DNA of 6,688 nt from Methylovulum sp. (GCA_004299465.1 SCST01000554.1:1-6688); one strand, 5' to 3'. Numbered from the stretch's first letter, positions 1 through 4,787 are shown. A program made the numbers and translations. The notes: generated by a model not told the origin, from the sequence alone.

Positions 1-85
1 GGATGAAGAGCTTGATTACTTGTTGCCGCGCCGCAGGATAAGCTGGGCTTTCATAGAAGGGTAGGGATGGCTCGACGCCACAGAA
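1..85. other. no supportable feature at left edge
   Basis: I see no coding region here. Both strands give only peptides of about 12 residues between stops, and none has a convincing ribosome binding site. It is the outer flank of the terminator-like hairpins that follow the RTX gene. Confidence 0.4.
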
Positions 86-118
86 ATGACCCAGCCACAG
101 CTTATGCGGTTGGGTCAT
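86..118 (-). terminator. distal stem-loop downstream of the RTX gene
   Basis: The arms ATGACCCAGCC (86-96) and GGTTGGGTCAT (108-118) form an 11-bp stem with one G-T pair and an 11-nt loop. Read on the minus strand it is followed only by a short TTT, so it is terminator-like rather than a classical intrinsic terminator. It is the second of two tandem hairpins after the RTX stop codon and could also protect the mRNA 3' end. Confidence 0.4.
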
Positions 119-130
119 CGGTAGGCGGGA

Positions 131-161
131 GATAGTGATGCAATATCCTTGCATCACTATC
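131..161 (-). terminator. perfect 13-bp hairpin just after the RTX stop
   Basis: GATAGTGATGCAA (131-143) and TTGCATCACTATC (149-161) are exact reverse complements around a 5-nt loop. The hairpin begins 10 nt after the stop codon of the minus-strand RTX gene, where a transcription terminator is expected. No U-run follows on either strand, so termination may need Rho, or the hairpin may mainly stabilise the 3' end. Confidence 0.5.
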
Positions 162-171
162 TTGTCACAGG

Positions 172-1611
172 TTACACAATAAGATCAGTTGCCGCCAGAC
201 TGGTAACGCCGGTCAGCAGAATCGAGAATTCTGCGGCGTTATCGGCGTTGGTGCTGCCTGATAAAATGTGGCTGGTGGCATCAAAATGCAGTTGTCCGGT
301 CGCATCGGCGCCGTCAAATGCCAAATCGCCGATGAAAGTAAAGGCATCGTCGATTCCCGGTGTCGCGGTATTCGCATCGATTGCCGATAAGTCGATGATA
401 TCCTCACCGCTGGTGAAGTCCTTGATGATGTCGCGCAAATAAGAGGCTTCAGCGGAGAATTCAAAAATATCCGCGCCGACGCCGCCGCTGAGCAGGTCGG
501 AACCGGCGTCGCTAACTAATATGTCATTGCCGCTGCCGCCCTGCAATTGGTCATTACCCAAGCCCCCGGTCAAGGTATCGTTACCGTCTCCGCCGTTGAC
601 TTTATCGTTACCGCTGTCACCGTTGACATCGTCGTCGCCGAGATCGCCATTTACATTGTCATTGCCTGAGCCGCCGTCCACTGCATCATCGCCGCTGCCG
701 CCGTACAGTTTATCATTGCCTGAATCGCCGTTGACGGTATCGCTGTCATCGCCGCCGTTCAGGCCGTCATTACCGTTACCGCCGTTCAGCGTATCGATGC
801 CCAGGCCGCCGTTGCCTTTGTCGTTACCGTCATCGCCGTCCAGCGTGTCATCGCCTAAGCCGCCATTCAGGTCATCGCCGCCAGAGCCGCCGTTGAGGTC
901 ATCATCGCCGTCGCCGCCGTTCAAGTGGTCATTGCCCGTGTCTCCGTTGACTGAGTCGTCGTCAGTGCCGCCGTCCAGGTTATCACTACCGCTGCCGCCG
1001 TTCAGGCTGTCGATACCCAGGCCGCCGCCTAAGATGTCGTTACCGCCGCCGCCACCCAGCAGGTCATTGCCGTTGCCGCCGCCCAGGCTATCGAGTCCTG
1101 CGCCGCCGAACAAGTCGTCGTCATCGTCGCCGCCATCCAGGTGGTCATCGCCGTTACCGCCGTTCAGGCTATCGATGCCTGAGCCGCCGAACAAGTCGTC
1201 GTCGCCGTCATCGCCATCCAGGTGGTCATCGCCGTTACCGCCGTCCAGGTTATCGACGCCTGAGCCGCCGAACAAGTCGTCATCATCGTCGCCGCCATCC
1301 AGGTGGTCATCGCCGTTACCGCCGTTCAGGCTGTCGATGCCTGAGCCGCCGAGCAAGTCGTCGTCACCGTCATCACCTTCCAGGTCGTCATCGCCGTTAC
1401 CGCCGTTCAGGTTATCGATGCCTGAGCCGCCGAACAAGTCGTCGTCACCGTCATCGCCTTCCAGGTCGTCATCGCCGTTACCGCCGGTCAGGGTATCGGT
1501 GCCCAGTCCGCCGATTAAACTATCGTCATTGTCGCCGCCGTCCAGATGGTCATCATCGTCAGTGCCGTCCAGTTCATCGTCAATTTCATTATTTGTGTGT
1601 TTGGTGCTCAT
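172..1611 (-). CDS. RTX calcium-binding repeat protein, type I secretion substrate
   Basis: This is an acidic repeat protein of 479 residues from the ATG at 1611, the preferred start because a GGAG lies 9 nt before it. An in-frame ATG at 1626 would add five residues but overlaps that GGAG. After about 13 residues come some 41 nonapeptides of the GGxGxDxLx class, arranged as 13 super-repeats of 27 residues plus two more units. The last 97 residues, starting FEFSAEAS and ending TDLIV, fit the serralysin-type C-terminal domain that carries the type I secretion signal. RTX repeats are known to bind calcium and fold into parallel beta-rolls outside the cell. No catalytic, adhesin or pore-forming domain is visible and there is no N-terminal signal peptide. 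The transporter genes are not in the window. Many middle nonapeptides are unusually rich in Asp. The role may be calcium binding, a surface layer or adhesion; this is unproven. Confidence 0.9.
   Translation of the reverse strand: MSTKHTNNEIDDELDGTDDDDHLDGGDNDDSLIGGLGTDTLTGGNGDDDLEGDDGDDDLFGGSGIDNLNGGNGDDDLEGDDGDDDLLGGSGIDSLNGGNGDDHLDGGDDDDDLFGGSGVDNLDGGNGDDHLDGDDGDDDLFGGSGIDSLNGGNGDDHLDGGDDDDDLFGGAGLDSLGGGNGNDLLGGGGGNDILGGGLGIDSLNGGSGSDNLDGGTDDDSVNGDTGNDHLNGGDGDDDLNGGSGGDDLNGGLGDDTLDGDDGNDKGNGGLGIDTLNGGNGNDGLNGGDDSDTVNGDSGNDKLYGGSGDDAVDGGSGNDNVNGDLGDDDVNGDSGNDKVNGGDGNDTLTGGLGNDQLQGGSGNDILVSDAGSDLLSGGVGADIFEFSAEASYLRDIIKDFTSGEDIIDLSAIDANTATPGIDDAFTFIGDLAFDGADATGQLHFDATSHILSGSTNADNAAEFSILLTGVTSLAATDLIV
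466..1572 (-). repeat. RTX coding repeat array, 81-bp periodicity
   Basis: The region encodes 13 consecutive 27-residue units, each of three nonapeptides, followed by two single nonapeptides. Units 2 to 6 (1491-1087) remain nearly identical at DNA level. For example, the 81-bp blocks 1249-1329 and 1087-1167 differ at only 5 positions by my count. Towards the C terminus the units diverge, with Val replacing Leu and NGDSGND-type variants. This points to recent tandem duplication at the N-terminal side of an older array. Confidence 0.85.
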
Positions 1612-1620
1612 TGCTTGATA

Positions 1621-1624
1621 CTCC
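1621..1624 (-). promoter_or_regulatory. ribosome binding site that fixes the RTX start
   Basis: GGAG on the minus strand lies 9 nt upstream of the ATG at 1611-1609. It overlaps the alternative ATG at 1626-1624, which has no good site of its own, so the downstream ATG is favoured. Confidence 0.65.
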
Positions 1625-1644
1625 ATCGGTTGATAAATTTTTAG

Positions 1645-1674
1645 GTTACAAACCCTTTGCTAGCCGTTTGTAAC
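1645..1674 (-). promoter_or_regulatory. 9-bp palindrome in the RTX leader
   Basis: GTTACAAAC (1645-1653) and GTTTGTAAC (1666-1674) are perfect inverted copies separated by 12 nt. They lie 20-50 nt upstream of the RTX ribosome binding site. The centre-to-centre distance of 21 bp, two helical turns, suits a dimeric regulator. An mRNA leader hairpin is the alternative. Confidence 0.45.
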
Positions 1675-1687
1675 AGATGTCCAGCAT

Positions 1688-1715
1688 AAAATATGCCATA
1701 GTTGTAAAAATGCAA
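1688..1715 (-). promoter_or_regulatory. weak candidate promoter for the RTX gene
   Basis: On the minus strand TTGCAT (1715-1710) and TATTTT (1693-1688) are spaced by 16 nt. Matches to the sigma-70 consensus are only 3/6 and 4/6. The surrounding sequence is AT-rich, and transcription would start just before the 1645-1674 palindrome. This is a guess from position and composition. Confidence 0.2.
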
Positions 1716-1740
1716 TCTATTGATAAAAAACAATAAATTT

Positions 1741-1767
1741 AAGTGGGAATAAAAGTTAAACCCACTT
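1741..1767. repeat. 7-bp inverted repeat, AAGTGGG/CCCACTT
   Basis: AAGTGGG (1741-1747) pairs with CCCACTT (1761-1767) around an A-rich 13-nt loop. It follows the 1768-1818 hairpin in the direction of transcription from the cytochrome-like gene, so it may be part of that gene's termination region. It lacks a strong U-tract. Confidence 0.35.
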
Positions 1768-1818
1768 CCCTGCAAAATAGGTATGCAAAAAAAGAATGTT
1801 CCGACTATTTTTGCAGGG
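1768..1818 (-). terminator. long stem-loop after the cytochrome-like gene
   Basis: CCCTGCAAAATAG (1768-1780) pairs with CTATTTTTGCAGGG (1805-1818) with one bulged T and a 24-nt loop. Ten base pairs, CCCTGCAAAA against TTTTGCAGGG, are uninterrupted. It begins 10 nt past the stop codon of the minus-strand gene ending at 1829, which suggests a terminator or 3'-end structure. No U-run follows the stem. Confidence 0.4.
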
Positions 1819-1828
1819 TCTGGAAAAT

Positions 1829-2707
1829 TTATTTCACACAGCTGGCCGCCGGTGCCAGGCTGACCAGGCGCGCCGCCCTGAGGCCTTCGTAGCTTAATTT
1901 GACGAGGCAGGGGACTTCAGACGCCGTTAATGTTATTGACTTAGACCAGTTACCGGTAGGTTGGGGGAACAGCTTCAGCGGTTTGCTGATAATGACCCCG
2001 CTGGCGCTGGTGATGCTCAGCGTCAGGTTTTTCAATGCCGTAGCGCGTTGCGCAGCCGTTACGGTGGATTTGAAAATAACCTGGCCGTTAAGGCTGAGCG
2101 TATTGTTTTTCCATTGCGCGCCCTGCATCGAAAATTGGCTGACATTTTTTGTCGCGCTGACCCTGGCCGGCCAGACCTGGATATTGGCGGCCACGGTATT
2201 TGACGAGAGTGTACGCCCTGTGCCGGTTTCCTGGACGTAGATGCTGAGTGGGTAGACTTTACCCGCTTGCGCTGCGGTAGGCGCCCATTTGAAGTCTACC
2301 GTGGGCAGGTTGTTTTTAATGTACGCCGACGATAAGGTGTAGCCTGTCGGGGCCGAACCGTGCAGCGCGAAAGTATCGTTTTCCGCATCGGACACTTGCA
2401 GGGAAATCACTAGCGGCACTTCGCCCACGGTAACATCCCATTTGGGGTTGATCGGGTGCAGCACCGGCTTGGTGTCCGCTGCCGCCGGGTGTAGGAACGC
2501 TTTAAGGCCGGCTATTTTACCCAGTGGAGAGGCGGCGGCAGCGAGTACGCCGGGCTTAAAACCGCTGCCGCTGTTATTGTAGTGGCACGAAGTACAGCCG
2601 GCCGCCCCGGTTGGCGCTACATATTCAGAACGCGCCGATACCTCCGTGGCGACGCCCATAGTCGCCGCAGCCCATAGCGCAGTGACAAGCAAGTTTTTGT
2701 TCATCAT
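1829..2707 (-). CDS. exported monohaem c-type cytochrome-like protein with beta-sandwich domains
   Basis: The protein has 292 residues. Residues 1-25 form a signal peptide (MNK basic start, hydrophobic stretch, VSA cleavage site before Arg26), so it is periplasmic or exposed. CTSCH at residues 38-42 is the single CxxCH haem-binding motif. Residues about 85-180 look like an Ig/cadherin-like beta-sandwich (VSDAENDTFAL, KVYPLSIYVQETG). Residues about 185-292 look like a second beta domain with Cys267 and Cys290, possibly a disulfide; I recall this closing pattern from methanotroph surface proteins. GGGGA lies 4 nt before the first ATG (2707) and 7 nt before the second (2704), so either could be used. 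The next gene downstream on this strand is the RTX gene, about 218 bp away with hairpins between, so they are probably separate units. Electron-transfer function is possible but not shown, and the axial haem ligand is not obvious. Confidence 0.75.
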   Translation of the reverse strand: MMNKNLLVTALWAAATMGVATEVSARSEYVAPTGAAGCTSCHYNNSGSGFKPGVLAAAASPLGKIAGLKAFLHPAAADTKPVLHPINPKWDVTVGEVPLVISLQVSDAENDTFALHGSAPTGYTLSSAYIKNNLPTVDFKWAPTAAQAGKVYPLSIYVQETGTGRTLSSNTVAANIQVWPARVSATKNVSQFSMQGAQWKNNTLSLNGQVIFKSTVTAAQRATALKNLTLSITSASGVIISKPLKLFPQPTGNWSKSITLTASEVPCLVKLSYEGLRAARLVSLAPAASCVK

Positions 2708-2734
2708 TATTTCCCCATTAAAAATAGATTTATT

Positions 2735-2764
2735 TTTTCCTGATGCCCTATGTCATCAGGAAAA
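2735..2764 (-). promoter_or_regulatory. 11-bp palindrome upstream of the cytochrome-like gene
   Basis: TTTTCCTGATG (2735-2745) and CATCAGGAAAA (2754-2764) are perfect inverted copies with an 8-nt loop. The element lies 28 nt upstream of the cytochrome-like start codon, in the presumed leader or promoter. It may be an operator, a leader hairpin, or a terminator separating this gene from transcription off the other strand. Confidence 0.45.
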
Positions 2765-2822
2765 CCATTACGGAACAAACGGTTTACCCGTTCGTAACTG
2801 CAATAATGCAGAAGTTGTGCCA

Positions 2823-2851
2823 TTGTGCTTATTGCTATGTAACGTTATGGT
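2823..2851 (+). promoter_or_regulatory. weak candidate promoter before the small ORF
   Basis: TTGTGC (2823-2828) and TATGGT (2846-2851) are spaced by 17 nt and match the sigma-70 boxes at 3/6 and 4/6. It lies 26 nt upstream of the ATG of a possible 33-residue ORF. Weak on its own. Confidence 0.2.
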
Positions 2852-2876
2852 TTATATGAAAAAATAAGGGGTGTTT

Positions 2877-2978
2877 ATGATGAAAATGTCGGCAGGGCTG
2901 GGTAGTCCGCAAGATTTGTCTGTTAATCCTGTGATTTTTCAACAATTATTGCAGGACTTGCCGATGCCGATAGGCTGA
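2877..2978 (+). CDS. possible small protein of 33 residues
   Basis: An ORF reads MMKMSAGLGSPQDL, then SVNPVIFQQLLQDL, then PMPIG and a TGA. AAGGGG (2866-2871) lies 5 nt before the first ATG and 8 nt before the second, a strong ribosome binding site, which is the main reason for listing it. The middle, VIFQQLLQDL, could be a short amphipathic helix. There is no signal peptide or membrane segment. It is divergent from the cytochrome-like gene and immediately precedes a repeat-rich region. It may be a real small protein, a leader peptide, or the surviving 5' end of a gene cut by the repeat insertions. I recognise no family. Confidence 0.4.
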   Translation: MMKMSAGLGSPQDLSVNPVIFQQLLQDLPMPIG

Positions 2979-3024
2979 TGAGTCGTAATTATTCAGCCCC
3001 CCCATAAATAATAAAGAGAGGGCG

Positions 3025-3162
3025 TCATCTCGGCAGGGATTCGCTTACGCGCTCTAACGGGTGCCGAGATCCAGAAGCCACGGATGGCAAGCTACGGACA
3101 CCTCCCTGTGTTCTGGATTCGCTAACGCGGTCTAACGGCTCCGGCAATCCCTGCCGGAATGA
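3025..3162. repeat. nested palindromic dispersed repeat, MITE/REP-like
   Basis: Several exact inverted pairs are nested here. ATCTCGGCA (3027-3035) pairs with TGCCGAGAT (3062-3070). ATCCAGAA (3069-3076) pairs with TTCTGGAT (3111-3118). TCCGGCA (3140-3146) pairs with TGCCGGA (3152-3158). CGGCAGGGATT (3031-3041) is also the inverse of AATCCCTGCCG (3146-3156), and TCAT/ATGA mark the outer ends. Two 22-nt direct copies (3039-3060 and 3117-3138) differ at two positions. This is non-coding, and the ends resemble the common TCATTCCGGCAGGGATT family of bacterial dispersed repeats. Confidence 0.65.
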
Positions 3163-3455
3163 GTGCGTCCGTGAGGACGCTTTGTTGGCAAGGTGAAAGT
3201 TCTTGTTGCGGGAAGTCACATCCTGTATAGCGGAACGTAACTGCGTCGCCGCAAGGCGGTTCGGGGAGCAACCGGAAGCGAAAGAACAGCCCGTAGGCTA
3301 ACGAACCCGATTCGGCGGCATGTGACGGCGAGCCTGCTCATTCATGGCGAAGCCCGGAAATAGCCAAACGCGCTGAAGTGACGGTCAAAGCGGCGTTTGG
3401 GGGGCATGGTGTGGTTGGGGGAGGGATGTTCGGAAAGCAAAGCGGCGTAAGCGGA
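3163..3455 (+). ncRNA. group II intron-like RNA fragment, 5' part, no reverse transcriptase
   Basis: The stretch begins GTGCG (3163-3167), the GUGYG start of bacterial group II introns. A GCGTCC/GGACGC hairpin with a GTGA loop (3165-3180) follows, then AAGGTGAAAGTTCTT (3190-3204), a motif I remember from intron domain I. Further on is the GNRA hairpin CGCC-GCAA-GGCG (around 3246-3257). It carries no long ORF on the plus strand. No domain V and no reverse transcriptase/maturase gene are visible before the hairpin at 3461, so it would be a truncated remnant. It starts just after the TCCGGCA/TGCCGGA stem, which fits class C introns that insert behind stem-loops. The boundaries and the identity are inferred. 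It could instead be another structured repeat. Confidence 0.4.
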
Positions 3456-3460
3456 GTAGG

Positions 3461-3525
3461 AAATAGGGGACAGACCACTTTTTATGATTAAATTTAGCAA
3501 AATAAACATGGTCTGTCCCCTATTT
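3461..3525. repeat. long inverted repeat with 17-bp perfect arms
   Basis: AAATAGGGGACAGACCA (3461-3477) and TGGTCTGTCCCCTATTT (3509-3525) are exact reverse complements around an AT-rich 31-nt loop. The GGGGACAGACC core resembles, from memory, the palindromes associated with REP-associated tyrosine transposases. No transposase is present, so if correct this is a non-autonomous copy. It separates the intron-like segment from the first 105-bp repeat. Confidence 0.6.
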
Positions 3526-3551
3526 TCATGCCCTATTTTTCACCTATTTTT
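3519..3551. repeat. three CCTATTTT(T) copies
   Basis: CCTATTTT occurs at 3519-3526, 3532-3540 and 3543-3551, the last two with an extra T. They border the left 105-bp repeat on its outer side, as the CTATCTTTTT copies border the right one. They are probably leftovers of repeated insertion or slippage at element ends. Confidence 0.4.
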
Positions 3552-3655
3552 GCAGAGAGGTAAGCTCTGGCTCGAGTCAACCTACTTAAAAAGCTAGACA
3601 TTCCTTTTGCTAAATGAGCCAAAAAATGCACAATTCAAGACCTGACACTATCTTT
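3551..3655. repeat. 105-bp direct repeat, left copy
   Basis: It aligns without gaps to 4683-4787 with 97 of 105 identical positions by my count. It starts TGCAGAGAG and contains the invariant stretches CTCGAGTCAACCTACTT and AAAAAATGCACAATTCAAGA. It lies directly upstream of the two-gene AT-rich module. I recall the AATGCACAATTCAAGACCTGAC stretch as a dispersed motif in gammaproteobacteria near REP-type transposases; that link is unverified. The mobile unit is not defined. Confidence 0.75.
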
Positions 3656-3674
3656 CTTAAAAACCCAAGCAATC

Positions 3675-3679
3675 AGGAG
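3675..3679 (+). promoter_or_regulatory. ribosome binding site that fixes the start at 3689
   Basis: AGGAG lies 9 nt before the ATG at 3689. The longer reading frame from 3614 starts inside the 105-bp repeat and lacks such a site, so the shorter protein is preferred. Confidence 0.7.
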
Positions 3680-3688
3680 AACAAAACC

Positions 3689-4138
3689 ATGGCATTTATT
3701 AACGAATACATCCCTGAAGAAGACTTAGAAAAATATAACTTTGCTGAGTTGAACAAACGTAGAAAGAAAGATGGAGGAACATCAGATGACTGGACGATAG
3801 ACAGAGAAGCCGATATTTGGCTCCGCCATTTTTATACAGAGTCAGACCACACAGAACCTGATGGTGGATATACCGGCGTAACCGCTTGGGATTTTTACTG
3901 GAAGGGGGCGTTAATGTTTCTTGAAGTTAAATCGCTAGGATTAGAGGGTGGGGGCATTGGGCAACACTGCGGCATGAGAAAAAAGCTTATAAGTATAAAT
4001 ATCCCTCCCAATCTTGAAAACCAGCGACTTCAAATTCTTAAAGACTTGGAAGCAGCATTTACCGCTCATAAAGATGCTGGTGTTTTATCTCAATCTTCCA
4101 GTTTCTCATTTTCTTTAGTCATAGAAGAGGATAAATAA
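3689..4138 (+). CDS. 149-residue protein, possible immunity-type partner
   Basis: The start at 3689 is chosen for its AGGAG at 9 nt; the frame is open back to 3614, but that part is repeat sequence. The protein begins MAFINEYIPEEDLEKY and carries WTIDREADIWLRH (residues 35-47) and DFYWKG (68-73), with a Ser-rich strand and acidic end (SFSFSLVIEEDK). It has no signal peptide or membrane segment, so it is likely cytoplasmic. From memory, small proteins with the WTIDRE and WKG motifs occur beside secreted-toxin genes, which suggests an immunity or accessory role. This is inference only. The stop codon is 1 nt before the ATG of the next gene, so the two are translationally coupled. The DNA is clearly more AT-rich than the 402-residue gene at 4882, and the gene lies between two 105-bp repeats, both signs of transfer. 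Confidence 0.7.
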   Translation: MAFINEYIPEEDLEKYNFAELNKRRKKDGGTSDDWTIDREADIWLRHFYTESDHTEPDGGYTGVTAWDFYWKGALMFLEVKSLGLEGGGIGQHCGMRKKLISINIPPNLENQRLQILKDLEAAFTAHKDAGVLSQSSSFSFSLVIEEDK

Positions 4139-4139
4139 T

Positions 4140-4553
4140 ATGTCATACGATTTAAATGCGGCTAAGGCTCAACTTGCCAATCTGGTACAAGGTACTTTTA
4201 CCCAAGACGATTTGGTTAATCTGGCAAAGCAAGTTGATATTACAGCAGAGGGTAGCGTAACTGTGCTTTACAGCAAAATGGGGAGCGACCCTAATATACG
4301 GATTCTAGATAAGACTGATGCTTTTGAATTCTTAACTTCAGATGATTTTCAGCGTGCATTGGGCCAAACTAAAGGAGTCTCTTTGGCTCAAATGAAAGAC
4401 CCTAGCTTTATCAGCCCCGAAAAAACCGCTCTCCTCAACTGGAATTATGACGGCACAGCCGGCCCTTGGGCAGGCATTTCCAAGAATTTTGCCGAAGCCA
4501 CCGTGGGATGTCCGCATCATGACAAGCGCACCCAATATGAGCGGCGAAAATAA
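4140..4553 (+). pseudogene. probably 3'-truncated gene, coupled to the 149-residue gene
   Basis: This is a 137-residue frame starting MSYDLNAAKAQLANLV. AGAGGA (4126-4131), inside the end of the previous gene, lies 8 nt before its ATG. Residues 1-121 look like a genuine soluble protein: an alpha-helical start, then VTVLYS and IRILDKTDAFEFL, with a WNYDGTAGPWAG segment near 100-111. After about residue 122 (FAEATVG) the sequence changes to CPHHDKRTQYERRK and stops, which looks like a junction with repeat DNA rather than a natural end. Lost C-terminal sequence is therefore likely. I do not recognise the family with certainty; the position next to the 149-residue gene suggests a toxin or effector-like partner. 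The 3' end of the lost gene may be the frame that ends at 4885. A naturally short protein cannot be excluded. Confidence 0.5.
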
Positions 4554-4563
4554 CCGGGGTCAG

Positions 4564-4581
4564 GGAATAACCGGTTATTCC
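4564..4581. repeat. perfect 18-bp palindrome
   Basis: GGAATAACCGGTTATTCC is its own reverse complement with no loop. It lies 10 nt after the stop of the truncated gene and just right of GGGGTCAG, another repeat-end-like motif. It may be a mobile-element end or a protein binding site. Confidence 0.5.
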
Positions 4582-4601
4582 AATTATGTGCCAATTATGT
4601 A
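4580..4601. repeat. tandem 11-mer CCAATTATGTG/A
   Basis: CCAATTATGTG (4580-4590) is followed directly by CCAATTATGTA (4591-4601). This is a short tandem duplication next to the 18-bp palindrome, in an AT-rich stretch (4554-4682) where I find no supportable gene. Confidence 0.45.
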
Positions 4602-4682
4602 GACCTTTTGATAATTTATGCACCAACGCCATTATTTGTGCGTGACTTTCTATTACCATCACAAAAGTATGGACATTAAATG

Positions 4683-4787
4683 TGCAGAGAGCTAAGCTCC
4701 GGCTCGAGTCAACCTACTTGAAAAGCTAGATATCCCTTTTGCTAAGTGAGTCAAAAAATGCACAATTCAAGACCTGACCCTATCTTT
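4683..4787. repeat. 105-bp direct repeat, right copy
   Basis: This is the second copy of the repeat at 3551-3655, in the same orientation, with 8 mismatches and no gaps. Together the copies bracket 1027 bp that hold the two-gene module. The right copy runs on into GACCCTATCTTTTT and a short array of the same word. Recombination between the copies would remove the module. Confidence 0.75.

Noticed and set aside
149..442. 97-residue plus-strand ORF at the left edge
   Set aside because: It is antisense to the RTX C-terminal domain and starts inside the 131-161 hairpin, with no ribosome binding site.
521..1618. Pro/Ser-rich 365-residue ORF on the plus strand
   Set aside because: It is the antisense of the RTX repeats. 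The repetitive GGC/GAC/GAT-rich codons leave the opposite strand free of stops. It has no ribosome binding site, and its composition follows from the RTX code.
3025..3219. 64-residue ORF on the minus strand
   Set aside because: It runs across the nested palindromes and into the intron-like hairpins. Its repeated RVSES words simply reflect the two direct copies.
3614..3688. N-terminal extension of the 149-residue protein
   Set aside because: These codons start inside the 105-bp repeat and lack a ribosome binding site, whereas the ATG at 3689 has AGGAG at 9 nt.
4435..4662. 75-residue ORF on the minus strand
   Set aside because: It overlaps the 3' part of the second module gene and the 18-bp palindrome, has no recognisable domain, and crosses the suspected junction.
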